Source: Cyclobacteriaceae bacterium
GTDB taxonomy: Bacteria; Bacteroidota; Bacteroidia; Cytophagales; Cyclobacteriaceae
DNA length: 64,000 nt
Direction: 5' to 3'
NCBI GenBank assembly: GCA_025808415.1
Contig: CP075525.1
Coordinates: forward strand, 2,713,501-2,777,500
Positions 54,013 to 63,070 of this stretch are shown here, one piece after another; position 1 is the stretch's first letter; each line of letters starts with the position of its first letter. The notes beneath the pieces are model-generated. The model saw nothing but the letters and a program-made list of their open reading frames with translations, did not search any database and had not been told where the DNA came from. The position numbers were made by a program, and so were the translations under genes.

Positions 54013-54905
54013 GTAAGAAAAAAGCATTGGGAAGAGGGCTTAATGCCCTGCTTAGCGACAGCGAAAACGAAGAACGCCTGGAATCAGACCTTCCGGTTGT
54101 CCATCCCTCCCCTTCCGGAAGCATTTCCGAAATTCCAATTGGTCAGATTGAAGTAAACCCGTTTCAGCCGCGTACTCATTTCGATAAGGAGTCGTTGCAG
54201 GAACTTGCCGAGTCCATCAAAGTGCACGGCATCATCCAGCCGATTACGGTTCGGAGATTAGCCCGCGATCAGTATCAACTCATCTCTGGTGAGCGCAGGT
54301 TCCAGGCCTCTCAACTGGCCGGTTTAAAAACCATTCCCGCCTATGTGCGATCGGCCGATGACCAGCAAATGCTGGAGATGGCCCTGATTGAAAACATACA
54401 ACGTGAAAACTTGAACGCTATAGAAATTGCGTTGAGTTATCAGCGGCTGATTTCAGAGTGTAACCTTAATCAGGAGCAACTCGGGGAACGTGTGGGCAAA
54501 AACAGGGCTACCGTAACCAATTACCTTCGACTGCTTAAGCTTCCGCCCGATGTTCAGATTGCTGTTCGTGATAATAAAATCACCATGGGGCATGCCCGTG
54601 CCATCATTAATGTTGAAAACCCCGACCAACAGTTATTTATCTTTAAAAAGACACTGGCCGAGGATTTATCTGTACGGAAAGTTGAAGAATTGGTAAGGTC
54701 GCTTGGTGCACAAGCGCAAACCAAAGAGACGCCCGGTGCCCCGTCAACAGCAAACCGCGAAATTTCCAATCTCCAATCCCAACTTTCATCACACTTTGGC
54801 ACCCGTGTTGTTGTGAAAAGTGATGGCAAAAAGGGCGAGATAAAAATCCCTTTCCTGTCGGTAGAAGATTTAAACCGGATATTGGACATCCTGAGGATGC
54901 ATTAA
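54009..54905 (+). CDS. parB: Chromosome-partitioning protein ParB (Spo0J)
   Basis: CTP-dependent DNA clamp that binds parS near the origin. 298 residues: ParA-interacting N-terminus (KKALGRGLNALLS), then the CTP-binding ParB/Srx domain with IEVNPFQPRTHFD, SGERRFQASQLAG and ALIENIQRENLNAIE, then the helix-turn-helix (LGERVGKNRATVTNYLRLLK) and a C-terminal dimerisation domain. It is translationally coupled to parA. Confidence 0.97.
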   Translation: MSKKKALGRGLNALLSDSENEERLESDLPVVHPSPSGSISEIPIGQIEVNPFQPRTHFDKESLQELAESIKVHGIIQPITVRRLARDQYQLISGERRFQASQLAGLKTIPAYVRSADDQQMLEMALIENIQRENLNAIEIALSYQRLISECNLNQEQLGERVGKNRATVTNYLRLLKLPPDVQIAVRDNKITMGHARAIINVENPDQQLFIFKKTLAEDLSVRKVEELVRSLGAQAQTKETPGAPSTANREISNLQSQLSSHFGTRVVVKSDGKKGEIKIPFLSVEDLNRILDILRMH

Positions 54906-54911
54906 TTCCGG

Positions 54912-54919
54912 TACCTTTG
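54912..54919 (+). promoter_or_regulatory. Candidate -7 promoter element (TACCTTTG)
   Basis: Exact TAnnTTTG match 19 bases before the DUF5683 start; no TTG at the standard upstream distance. Confidence 0.4.
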
Positions 54920-54938
54920 CACAGGCGAAAAAACCGGA

Positions 54939-55514
54939 ATGAAAAAACTAGTTGCAGTACTCTTCATAACCTATTGCGTAAGCGCAACCGCACAACGTGA
55001 TACAGTTTTGCTTTCGCCCGCAGGCCGCGACACGGTTAAACTTACCTCTTACGCCACTCGGTACGACCCTCGAAAAGCAATTCTTTTTGCTGCCGTACTG
55101 CCCGGCCTGGGGCAAGTGTATACAAAAAAATACTGGAAACTTCCATTGGTGTATGGCGGCATAGGGGCTACCGCATACGCGATTAATTTTTACCAGGAAG
55201 GGTACCGGAAATACCGAGGGGAATTATTTTACAATCTTGAAAACGGCCTTTCAAGCCCCAGTGCCATCAACCCAAATGTCCGTTTCACCACTGCACAATT
55301 ACGTACCATAACGGATCGGTTCAGGCGAGAACGTGATTTTATGATCATCATCATGATGGGTGTGTATGTGCTTCAAATGGTGGATGCCCATGTAGATGCC
55401 CACCTTAAGGAATTTGACCTCAATCCAAATTTGCAAGTTCGCGTAGAGCCAACGTTCAGCAATGAATTACTTACCGGCCGCATGGGCGGAATATCCTTAA
55501 AGCTACGTTTTTAG
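54939..55514 (+). CDS. DUF5683 domain-containing exported protein
   Basis: Exported protein of 191 residues, signal peptide to about 19 (YCVSATAQ). The family signature DPRKAILFAAVLPGLGQVYT followed by KKYWKLPLVYGGIGAT is plain; it forms one or two membrane helices, and a second hydrophobic helix occurs at DFMIIIMMGVYVLQMVDAHV. The family is common beside parAB and dapB in Bacteroidota, and no activity is known. Confidence 0.9.
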   Translation: MKKLVAVLFITYCVSATAQRDTVLLSPAGRDTVKLTSYATRYDPRKAILFAAVLPGLGQVYTKKYWKLPLVYGGIGATAYAINFYQEGYRKYRGELFYNLENGLSSPSAINPNVRFTTAQLRTITDRFRRERDFMIIIMMGVYVLQMVDAHVDAHLKEFDLNPNLQVRVEPTFSNELLTGRMGGISLKLRF

Positions 55515-55604
55515 GCGCGTCTTTTCCTTCATAACCTGTATACTTGCATCCCTGAGTTTTGGTTTGGTAATTAATTACTCGGATAAAATTTTATACGTAA
55601 GCCT

Positions 55605-56312
55605 ATGAAAATCCTGTTGTTGGGTTATGGAAAAATGGGGAAAATTATTGAACGTATTGCGTTGGAGCGCGGGCATGTTATTGCAGGCAAGATAACCTCC
55701 TCGAATCGCCATGAACTGCATTCTGCTTCGGCAGATGTGGCCATTGAATTTTCGCAACCCGAAGCAGCCTTTGAAAACGTTAAATTCTGTATCGAAAACA
55801 ACATTCCGGTAGCGTGCGGCACAACAGGTTGGATGGACCGAAAACAAGAGATCGAAAAACTTACCCTTCAATGTAATGGCAGCTTTTTTTATGCGTCTAA
55901 CTTCAGCGTTGGGGTCAATATCTTTTTCAGGCTCAACCAATACCTGGCTTCCATGATGCGCGATCAGAAAGAATACGCTGTGCACATTGACGAAATACAC
56001 CATACGGCAAAAATGGATGCCCCAAGCGGAACGGCTATTACGTTGGCAGAAGGCATAATGAATCACATACCCGCATTAAAAAGATGGGTGAAAGAAAAAT
56101 CCACCAGCCCGGGTGAATTACCCATAAGTTCTTTCCGGATCGATGACATACCGGGCACTCATCTTATTAAATACTCATCCCCTATCGATGACATTGAAAT
56201 ACGCCACACGGCCCATTCGCGTGAAGGCTTTGCAAAAGGTGCCGTGCTGGTGGCGGAATGGCTGCCCGGTAAAAAAGGCGTGTTGTCGATGGACGATTTT
56301 TTACAATTCTGA
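55605..56312 (+). CDS. dapB: 4-hydroxy-tetrahydrodipicolinate reductase
   Basis: NAD(P)H-dependent reductase of the lysine and meso-diaminopimelate pathway. 235 residues, the short type. The nucleotide-binding start is ILLLGYGKMGKIIE; CGTTGW, SNFSVGVNIFF and the catalytic EIHHTAKMDAPSGTA (His pair and Lys) are present. It precedes lepB by 41 bases and may share its transcript. Confidence 0.96.
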   Translation: MKILLLGYGKMGKIIERIALERGHVIAGKITSSNRHELHSASADVAIEFSQPEAAFENVKFCIENNIPVACGTTGWMDRKQEIEKLTLQCNGSFFYASNFSVGVNIFFRLNQYLASMMRDQKEYAVHIDEIHHTAKMDAPSGTAITLAEGIMNHIPALKRWVKEKSTSPGELPISSFRIDDIPGTHLIKYSSPIDDIEIRHTAHSREGFAKGAVLVAEWLPGKKGVLSMDDFLQF

Positions 56313-56353
56313 TGGATAATACTTTTATTTGCAGGCTTTAAATTAACGATAAC

Positions 56354-57820
56354 GTGAACACAATACTTCTTACCTTTTTAATAATCAGGCTTGGTGTTAC
56401 TGTTGGGTACTGGAAACTATTTGAGAAAGCCGGCCTTGAAGGCTGGAAATCCCTTATCCCCTTTTACTCTGAATTTGTACTAATGAAAGATGTAGTGGGC
56501 AAACCCACCTGGTGGTTTATCTACCTGGTTATACCAGTAGTAAATTTCTTTGCCTACTATGTGCTGATTTTTGAAGTTTTACGGTGCTATGGCCGAAATT
56601 CACTATGGAGCCAGATCCTGATCATTTTCACCGGATTCTTTTACCTGATCTACCTGGGCTTAAGCCCCTCGGCAAAATACCTGGGCAAATTCGATCAATT
56701 GCCCCCTGAAGAAAAGAAATCGGTACTTACCGAATGGACTGAAGCCATAACCTTTGCCGTGATTGCCGCAACCCTCATTCGGTGGTTGATCATGGAAGCC
56801 TACACCATACCAACACCTTCCATGGAAAATTCATTATTGGTTGGCGACTTTTTGTTCGTTAGCAAATTCCATTATGGCACCCGAACCCCAAAAACACCGT
56901 TGCAACTTCCGCTAACGCATCAAAAAATTTGGTTTACTGAACTTCCTTCCTATGTCGATTGGATCCAATTGCCCCAATACCGGCTACCCGGTATAAGCGA
57001 AGTTAAAAGTGGAGATGTGGTAGTGTTCAACATTCCGCCTAAACGGTTAAATGAAAACAAGGACTACCCTGTTGACCTGAAAACAAACTACATTAAACGA
57101 TGCGTAGCCGCGGCCGGTGAAACCTTACAGATTGTTGACAGTAAGATTTTGGTTAACGGTAAGGAATTCAAAGACCACCCCCTGGTGCAGTGGAGCTACA
57201 AGGTTAAAGCTACCGGAATTATTAACGAGCGTAACCTGGATAAATTGGGCATTGGTGCTGAAGACTACCAGGTGCTTGGACGACCCGATGACAGTACCGT
57301 TGAATACATTATGTGGCTTAACCCAACAACAGCCGAAGAAATGAAAGGCCTGTCGTACATCAAGTCGGTGATAAGGGAAGAGAATGAGTCAACAATTGGA
57401 ATATTCCCTTTCTCCGAATACTATGGTTATGGAGCAGGCTTCGAGAACAAATTGAAATGGAGCCTTGATAACTTTGGCCCACTGTGGATCCCGAAACGTG
57501 GAGAAACAATTTCCATTAACGACTCAACATTAGCGTTGTATGGGTACATCATTACCGCCTATGACCACCAAAGCGATGCTAAAATCGAGAACAAAAAATT
57601 ACTGATTAACGGACAAGCGGTAACCTCTTACACATTTAACCAAAACTATTATTTCATGATGGGTGATAACCGTCACAACTCACTCGACTCGCGTTATTGG
57701 GGCTTTGTTCCGGAAGATCACATTGTTGGGAAAGGGTTTTTCATTTGGTTGTCAATTGACCCTAACCAGAAATTCCTGAATAAAATTCGGTGGAAAAGAT
57801 TCTTTAAGATGATCGAGTAA
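56354..57820 (+). CDS. lepB: Signal peptidase I with N-terminal DUF5684-like membrane domain
   Basis: Removes signal peptides from exported proteins. The protein has 488 residues, long for the family: the first ~110 form four membrane segments (YWKLFEKAGLEGWKSLIPFY and after), as in DUF5684, before the peptidase. Catalytic Ser156 is in TPSMENSLLVGDFLFV, catalytic Lys248 in YIKRCVAAAGE; the final boxes are MMGDNRHNSLDSRYWGFVPE. An insertion of about 170 residues lies between the Lys and the last boxes. The start codon is GTG. Confidence 0.95.
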   Translation: MNTILLTFLIIRLGVTVGYWKLFEKAGLEGWKSLIPFYSEFVLMKDVVGKPTWWFIYLVIPVVNFFAYYVLIFEVLRCYGRNSLWSQILIIFTGFFYLIYLGLSPSAKYLGKFDQLPPEEKKSVLTEWTEAITFAVIAATLIRWLIMEAYTIPTPSMENSLLVGDFLFVSKFHYGTRTPKTPLQLPLTHQKIWFTELPSYVDWIQLPQYRLPGISEVKSGDVVVFNIPPKRLNENKDYPVDLKTNYIKRCVAAAGETLQIVDSKILVNGKEFKDHPLVQWSYKVKATGIINERNLDKLGIGAEDYQVLGRPDDSTVEYIMWLNPTTAEEMKGLSYIKSVIREENESTIGIFPFSEYYGYGAGFENKLKWSLDNFGPLWIPKRGETISINDSTLALYGYIITAYDHQSDAKIENKKLLINGQAVTSYTFNQNYYFMMGDNRHNSLDSRYWGFVPEDHIVGKGFFIWLSIDPNQKFLNKIRWKRFFKMIE

Positions 57821-57833
57821 CCGAACGGGTTGC

Positions 57834-57875
57834 AAGGTACAAAGTACGAGGTACGAGTTTGAAGTTTACAGGTTA
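57834..57875. repeat. Heptamer array 6 (between lepB and ung)
   Basis: Six 7-base units: AAGGTAC, AAAGTAC, GAGGTAC, GAGTTTG, AAGTTTA, CAGGTTA. Shares a 14-base core with the array in the trp operon at 17981-18036. Confidence 0.75.
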
Positions 57876-57914
57876 ACCGATGATAACGCGAAACCGAAAC
57901 CGCAAACCCCGTTC

Positions 57915-58577
57915 TCACCAATCTATTTCCTTCAATCCTTTACTTTTTAAATATTCATTGGCCTTACTGAAATGCCTACAACCAAAAAATCCCCTGTCGG
58001 CTGAAAAGGGAGAAGGGTGTGCCGACATGAGCACAAGGTGCCTGGATCGATCTATTATTTCTCCTTTCTTCTGCGCATAAGCGCCCCATAAAAGAAAAAC
58101 GACATTGGATTTTTCATCGGATATTTTTTTTATCACTGCATCAGTAAATGTTTCCCACCCTTTATTCTGGTGCGAACCCGGTGAAGAAGCCCGAACGGTA
58201 AGGGTTGCATTAAGCAGTAACACGCCTTGCCTCGCCCAACGTTCAAGATCACCCGAGGAAGGAATGGGCTTACCTAAATCAGCATGAATTTCTTTAAAGA
58301 TGTTCACCAGCGAGGGCGGCACACGCACACCATCATGCACCGAAAAACATAATCCATTGGCCTGCCCGGGGCCGTGATAGGGATCCTGGCCAATGATCAC
58401 CACCTTTACATCATCAAAATCACAGGCATCAAAAGCTTTAAATATTTCACGGCCGGGGGGATAAACAACAGCCGATTGGTACTCAGACTTCACAAACGCA
58501 ATCAGGTGCTGAAAGTACGGTTTATCAAATTCCCCGGTTAATCTCAGCTTCCAGGAATGTGCTATTTTGACGTCCAT
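57915..58577 (-). CDS. ung: Uracil-DNA glycosylase (family 1)
   Basis: Cuts uracil from DNA in base-excision repair. 220 residues; the water-activating Asp65 is in GQDPYHGPGQANGLCFS, the catalytic-loop His in AHPSPFSADRGFFGC and the uracil-binding segment is LLLNATLTV. Divergent from apaG and convergent on lepB. Confidence 0.97.
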   Translation of the reverse strand: MDVKIAHSWKLRLTGEFDKPYFQHLIAFVKSEYQSAVVYPPGREIFKAFDACDFDDVKVVIIGQDPYHGPGQANGLCFSVHDGVRVPPSLVNIFKEIHADLGKPIPSSGDLERWARQGVLLLNATLTVRASSPGSHQNKGWETFTDAVIKKISDEKSNVVFLLWGAYAQKKGEIIDRSRHLVLMSAHPSPFSADRGFFGCRHFSKANEYLKSKGLKEIDW

Positions 58578-58641
58578 TGTGGTATTCTGGTGGAAAATAA
58601 ATCCGAATTTTCGTTAAACATTTTTAATTCCAAAAAATTAA

Positions 58642-58649
58642 TATTTTTG
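58642..58649 (+). promoter_or_regulatory. Candidate -7 promoter element of apaG (TATTTTTG)
   Basis: Exact TAnnTTTG match only six bases before the apaG ATG, which would give a nearly leaderless transcript. No TTG at the -33 distance. Confidence 0.35.
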
Positions 58650-58655
58650 AAACGC

Positions 58656-59042
58656 ATGGTAACTGAAATAACCCAAGGAATACGCGTAACCGTGGAAACG
58701 GAATACCAACCGGCCTACTCCAGTCCCAGTCAGTACCACTATGTTTTTACCTACAAGATTACCATCGAAAATCAAAGTGAAAATACCATTCAGTTATTGC
58801 GCAGGCACTGGTATATTGTTGATGCAGGTTATGCCCCGCGTGAAGTAGAAGGCGAAGGTGTTGTTGGACAGCAACCCATACTAGAACCGGGCCAGTCGCA
58901 CCAATATGTTTCAGGCTGTAATTTAAAATCGGGCATTGGTAAAATGACCGGAACATACCTGATGGAACGTATAGTTGACGGAACCCAATTGAATATAATC
59001 ATCCCTGAATTTGTGATGATTGCCCCAATCCGATTAAATTGA
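58656..59042 (+). CDS. apaG: ApaG family protein
   Basis: Small Ig-like protein of 128 residues, normal for ApaG. The core order is VTVETEYQPAYSSPSQYHYV, FTYKITIENQSENTIQLLRRHW and YIVDAGYAPREVEGEGVVGQ then GQSHQYVSGCNLK, ending GTYLMERIVDG. E. coli ApaG is linked to cobalt/magnesium efflux, but its biochemical role is not firmly known. The ATG at 58656 was chosen over a longer frame from 58557, which would run into the ung promoter region. Stop TGA abuts the next start. Confidence 0.95.
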   Translation: MVTEITQGIRVTVETEYQPAYSSPSQYHYVFTYKITIENQSENTIQLLRRHWYIVDAGYAPREVEGEGVVGQQPILEPGQSHQYVSGCNLKSGIGKMTGTYLMERIVDGTQLNIIIPEFVMIAPIRLN

Positions 59043-59819
59043 TTGTCTGCCTTTTTTAAGATAAAAACATTTTTCAACTATTGGCTTGATGCCGTTGATG
59101 AGCACTCCCTGCACTCGCCCTTCCTGTTCGATTTTTACACGAAGGTTGTCAAGCGTGAAGTTATCGCCATTACCATTATTGAATCGTTGCGGAAACAACT
59201 ATCAAACGACCACCGTGAAATTGACGTAGAAGATTTTGGTGCCGGTTCAAAACACATAGCGGGCACGAAACGAAAAATCAGTGATATAGCCAGGTTAAGC
59301 CTTAGTGATGCAAAATTTTCTACACTTTATAACCGGATTGCAGGTTATTGCCACGCAAAAACGATTTTGGAGTTAGGAACATCACTAGGCATTAATACAC
59401 TTTACCTGGCCGCACGGCCGCAATCAAAAGTTTACTCCTTCGAAGGATCGGCCACCATTGCAGAGATTGCCTCCATAAGTTTTGAATTTGGAGGAGCCCG
59501 GAACATTGAACTCATTACCGGCAATCTCGACAACACTTTATACGCTACCCTTTCACGTATCCCGAAAATCGACCTGGCCTTTATGGATGCCAATCACCGG
59601 TATGAACCTACACTGCATTATTTCGAATCGATACTTACCCGTACCCATCACAAAAGCATTATCATCCTGGATGACATTCACGATACACCCGAAATGGAAA
59701 AGGCCTGGAACGAAATAAAAAGGCATCCGCTCGTATATACCAGTGCCGATCTGTTCAGGTGCGGAATAGTATTTTTGGACCCCTCACTAAACAAACAACA
59801 CGTTGTATTACAGTTTTAA
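59043..59819 (+). CDS. Class I SAM-dependent methyltransferase (O-methyltransferase type)
   Basis: 258 residues. The SAM-binding motif is ILELGTSLGINTLYLA, followed by a motif II-like KVYSFEGSATIAEIA and the metal- or substrate-side Asp cluster in IDLAFMDANHRYEPTLHYF and IIILDDIHDTPEMEKAW. The layout is that of small O-methyltransferases. The start codon is TTG, the first base after the apaG stop; no better start exists downstream before the family core, so tight coupling with apaG is likely. Substrate unknown. Confidence 0.82.
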   Translation: MSAFFKIKTFFNYWLDAVDEHSLHSPFLFDFYTKVVKREVIAITIIESLRKQLSNDHREIDVEDFGAGSKHIAGTKRKISDIARLSLSDAKFSTLYNRIAGYCHAKTILELGTSLGINTLYLAARPQSKVYSFEGSATIAEIASISFEFGGARNIELITGNLDNTLYATLSRIPKIDLAFMDANHRYEPTLHYFESILTRTHHKSIIILDDIHDTPEMEKAWNEIKRHPLVYTSADLFRCGIVFLDPSLNKQHVVLQF

Positions 59820-59822
59820 GCG

Positions 59823-59852
59823 TTGGAATAGCCTTAAATAGGTTTATTTTTG
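59823..59852 (+). promoter_or_regulatory. Promoter: TTG (59823-59825), 19-base spacer, TATTTTTG (59845-59852)
   Basis: Both elements match the Bacteroidota consensus with normal spacing, just before the coiled-coil gene. Confidence 0.7.
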
Positions 59853-59874
59853 CATCATCTTATAAAACCTTCGT

Positions 59875-60804
59875 ATGGCTGAACCTGTAAAAAACGAGCA
59901 ACCGGAAGCTTCAAAAAAATCAAATCAAAAGTATGCGATTATCATCGCTATCCTTTCCGTGATCATTGTCGTTCAGTTTGTAAGCAGCTATTTCAATAAG
60001 CAGGAACGCGACCAGTTGCGCGTAGAGAAATCTTCTACCGAAGAACAACTAGCCACCACCATGCAGCGCCTGGATGAAATCAGCACCGAATTAGACCAAC
60101 GTATAGCCGAGATAAAACGCCTCGGTGGCGACATCAGTGAACTAACCAAGGCCAAGGAAGAGATTGAGAATGAATTGAAAAGAACACGCAGGGCAAACGG
60201 ACAGGTAATAAAAGAACTTAAAGATAAGGTTGAAGGCTATGAACTCCTGCTGAAAAATAAAGATGAGGAGATTGAACGCCTTAAAAACGTAAACAAGCAA
60301 TTGCTCACTGAAAACACTACCTTAAAAGTTCAAAAAAATATACTGGGCGATTCTATTAACCGCCTTACACAAACCAAAGAAGAACTGGCCGGCAAAGTAA
60401 ACCTGGCTTCTCAGCTTAAGGCAGAGAACATCCGAATTGTAGCCGTAAATGACAGGGGCAAAGAACGGGAATCACCTTTCCGGAACCGTCAGGTAGGGAA
60501 TATTAAAATTGAATTTAACCTGGCCGAAAATAACGTGGCCCCTATTGAAGGCAAGAAAATCATGATTCGTATTGTTGACCAAAATGGGCAGGTACTATTT
60601 GATGTGGCCCGCGGTTCGGGCACTTTCATCTACAATAACAAGGAAGAGTTTTACACAGCCGCCCAGGAAATATTGTTTGACAATACACGCCAGAAACTCA
60701 CCTACCTCTATGACAAGGGTTCAGATTATGCACCGGGCACCTATACGCTTGAAGTGTATTGCGATGATTATAAAATGGGGAGCGGGCAGTTTTCAGTAAA
60801 ATAA
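59875..60804 (+). CDS. Single-span membrane protein with long coiled coil, function unknown
   Basis: 309 residues. A short cytoplasmic N-terminus (MAEPVKNEQPEASKKSNQK) is followed by one membrane helix (YAIIIAILSVIIVVQFVSSYF, about 21-41), then a heptad-rich coiled coil to about 190 (STEEQLATTMQRLDEISTEL and EIERLKNVNKQLLTENTT) and a C-terminal beta domain (IKIEFNLAENNVAPIEGKKI then GTYTLEVYCDDYKMGSG). It is a periplasmic or envelope-associated protein; no named family is recognised. It may help organise envelope complexes, but that is speculative. Confidence 0.75.
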   Translation: MAEPVKNEQPEASKKSNQKYAIIIAILSVIIVVQFVSSYFNKQERDQLRVEKSSTEEQLATTMQRLDEISTELDQRIAEIKRLGGDISELTKAKEEIENELKRTRRANGQVIKELKDKVEGYELLLKNKDEEIERLKNVNKQLLTENTTLKVQKNILGDSINRLTQTKEELAGKVNLASQLKAENIRIVAVNDRGKERESPFRNRQVGNIKIEFNLAENNVAPIEGKKIMIRIVDQNGQVLFDVARGSGTFIYNNKEEFYTAAQEILFDNTRQKLTYLYDKGSDYAPGTYTLEVYCDDYKMGSGQFSVK

Positions 60805-60814
60805 AAAACAGGTA

Positions 60815-61873
60815 TTAATCCTTAACGCGGTTAACAGCCAACATGCCCAGCATCCAATTCGGAAGGGGTTTTTCCATGGGCCTGTTTTTGATATCCAGAA
60901 ACCAGCCTAACTTTTCAACAATGGGTATCTTATGTGTTTCAACAAACTCAATTAATGTACCGTCACGGTCCTCAATGTATGAAAAGTGTCCTGCAGCCTT
61001 ACCCATATCGAATGAGTTGCTGCTATCAACCGTAAATGAATTGCCAACTTCGGTACAACGCTTCCCCAGGTTTTTCATGCCCCGTATATCAAAGCACACA
61101 TGGATAAAGCCCAAGTCGCCCCAGTTGCGGCTTTCATAAATTTTACTGGGCTTCCGGTCTTTCACTTCTACCAATTCAATCTCGGTTGAACCCAGGAGGT
61201 TTCCGAATGCTCCCTTACATGGTGCATGGGCTTTGAGTAATACCCTCCGGAATGACGATTGGCCACCAGCCACACCTTTTAAATCGGCAAAGTTCCCGGT
61301 AACATCGTACGCAACGGAGTTGTGGCCTAAAATATTTTTATACAGCCCAACCGACTGATTAATGTCCGACACCCCAATGGTTACGCCAGACACACCTCCA
61401 TTCGGAAACGACTTCCGTTTAAACCAACTGTCACTCTCGATGATTTCAAAAATATTGTTGTAAGGATCGGCAACATAAAAATGCATACGGCCATCCGGGC
61501 ATTGTGCTGGCCCTGTAAGTACGTTTGCGTTCTTGCTTTTTAAAAAATCATAAGCCTTTACAACATTACTGGATTTAAGTTTTACGGCATAAACACCGGT
61601 ATCGCCCAGTTGTGGAATAAAAGAAGCCGCCTGGGGCTCTTTTGATGTATACTGCCATATCTCGAAACCTCCCCCGCCCTGCAGGTTCATAGCCAATATG
61701 GCATAACGGCTCTCGGCAATGCCTGAGGTATAACGTGTCATCAGTGATGCTTGTGCCGAATCTTTGAAAATAGGCACGTCAAACCCAAAATGTTTACGGT
61801 ACCAGGCCCATGCCTCCTCAGCATCTTTAACACCAATTCCAACCTGTTGAATTCCACTAACAATATAATCCAT
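60815..61873 (-). CDS. VOC (glyoxalase/dioxygenase superfamily) protein with two VOC domains
   Basis: 352 residues with two vicinal-oxygen-chelate modules: GIQQVGIGVKDAEEAWAWYR (start of domain 1) and GVSGVTIGVSDINQSVGLYK (start of domain 2, near 175). Possible metal ligands are in GFIHVCFDIRG (His) and TLIEFVETHKI (Glu). The arrangement resembles 4-hydroxyphenylpyruvate dioxygenase but the sequence is not close enough to assign that; I leave the activity open. Converges on the coiled-coil gene with ten bases between. Confidence 0.8.
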   Translation of the reverse strand: MDYIVSGIQQVGIGVKDAEEAWAWYRKHFGFDVPIFKDSAQASLMTRYTSGIAESRYAILAMNLQGGGGFEIWQYTSKEPQAASFIPQLGDTGVYAVKLKSSNVVKAYDFLKSKNANVLTGPAQCPDGRMHFYVADPYNNIFEIIESDSWFKRKSFPNGGVSGVTIGVSDINQSVGLYKNILGHNSVAYDVTGNFADLKGVAGGQSSFRRVLLKAHAPCKGAFGNLLGSTEIELVEVKDRKPSKIYESRNWGDLGFIHVCFDIRGMKNLGKRCTEVGNSFTVDSSNSFDMGKAAGHFSYIEDRDGTLIEFVETHKIPIVEKLGWFLDIKNRPMEKPLPNWMLGMLAVNRVKD

Positions 61874-61955
61874 GAGGCAAGATAAAAATTTTTTTAAATC
61901 AGCTCGTGTTTGTTTTTTTTCAATATTGGCTTCTCTGCAGAAGCCAGCGATTTTA

Positions 61956-62555
61956 CTAATCCGTGCGCAAAACTATTTCGTAGTTCTTAATGCTGTTATC
62001 CATAACCGCACGCTGCAATTTACCTTCCTTAAAAAAATACTTGTTGCGCTCACCACGCACATTTACTTCGTAATACGATTTTTTTACAAAGGCCACAGGT
62101 GCCATCAAACCATTACCATCGGCCAAAACGGAGCTGACATGAGTGGGTTCATCAAAGAAAAAACGCATTACATTAAAGTTGATAGGCGATCCTATAACAC
62201 CATCATGCTTATACTTATACATATCAACCTTTACAACATATTGCCTGTTATCCCAGATCACCGAAGAACTGAAATCGCCCCGATTGGAGCGGGTTTTTAC
62301 GGTGGAAGACAGCAGCTTGTTACGGTGGTAAACTGCTGTTTGGACATGATGTACATTGACCTTCATAAATAACCAAAAGCTCACCTTGCTTTCAATGTAG
62401 TAATGAGTTAGGGTGTCAATGGTCTTTCGGGTTGCCGTCAGTTCCCCTATTTTAAGTCCCGCCAGTTCTATTGAAAAATGTTTTACCTCGGTATTCGCAT
62501 ATACCCATACAGCCGAAAACAAGCATGCCGAAAAAAATAGCGTCCTTAACACCAT
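61956..62555 (-). CDS. DUF6134 family exported protein
   Basis: 199 residues with signal peptide to about 21 (SAVWVYANTEV). Beta-rich; motifs KHFSIELAGLKIGELTATRK, YYIESKVSFWLF and INFNVMRFFFDEPTHVSSVL fit DUF6134, whose members resemble lipid-handling barrels of the periplasm. Function unknown. Divergent from rpsF. Confidence 0.75.
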   Translation of the reverse strand: MVLRTLFFSACLFSAVWVYANTEVKHFSIELAGLKIGELTATRKTIDTLTHYYIESKVSFWLFMKVNVHHVQTAVYHRNKLLSSTVKTRSNRGDFSSSVIWDNRQYVVKVDMYKYKHDGVIGSPINFNVMRFFFDEPTHVSSVLADGNGLMAPVAFVKKSYYEVNVRGERNKYFFKEGKLQRAVMDNSIKNYEIVLRTD

Positions 62556-62651
62556 GGTTGATCACCGTTTTAGCTCAAAATGGCCCAAAAACAGAGTATT
62601 TTAAGACAAAAGAACTTTAAAACCCGATTTTTTCATTTCGGGGCCATTTTC

Positions 62652-62659
62652 TATCTTTG
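62652..62659 (+). promoter_or_regulatory. Candidate -7 promoter element of the rpsF operon (TATCTTTG)
   Basis: Exact TAnnTTTG match followed by CACC, 30 bases before rpsF. The -33 region has TTT instead of TTG. Confidence 0.5.
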
Positions 62660-62689
62660 CACCCTCATTTTAAACACAACTAAACAATT

Positions 62690-63070
62690 ATGAACAATTA
62701 CGAGACAGTATTCATTTTGAATCCCGTTTTGTCTGAAGAACAGATGAAGGATACTGTCGAAAAGTTCGTGAACGTGTTAAAGAAAGGCAATGCCCAGATT
62801 TTAAACATCGAGCATTGGGGTCTTCGCAAACTGGCATATCCCATCCAGAAAAAGTCGACCGGCTTCTATAACCTCATCGAATTTTCGGCATCTCCCGAAC
62901 TGATCAACACGCTCGAAACGGAGTACAGACGCGATGAATCGGTGATGCGCTTTTTGACCATCACCCTTGACAAAAATGCCCTTACGTACAACGAAAGAAG
63001 ACGCAAAGGAGAATTCAACAAAAACAACCGTAAACCGGTACGTAAAACTGAGGAGGAGCTTGCCAAATGA
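62690..63070 (+). CDS. rpsF: 30S ribosomal protein bS6
   Basis: Ribosomal protein of 126 residues that binds 16S rRNA with S18. Starts [20 protein letters not shown], contains [20 protein letters not shown] and [14 protein letters not shown], all conserved; the tail is Lys-rich. It overlaps rpsR by four bases. Confidence 0.98.
   Translation: MNNYETVFILNPVLSEEQMKDTVEKFVNVLKKGNAQILNIEHWGLRKLAYPIQKKSTGFYNLIEFSASPELINTLETEYRRDESVMRFLTITLDKNALTYNERRRKGEFNKNNRKPVRKTEEELAK

Noticed and set aside
60815..61873. Assignment as 4-hydroxyphenylpyruvate dioxygenase
   Set aside because: Two VOC modules and length fit, but the characteristic HPPD C-terminal motifs are not visible; left as a VOC protein.
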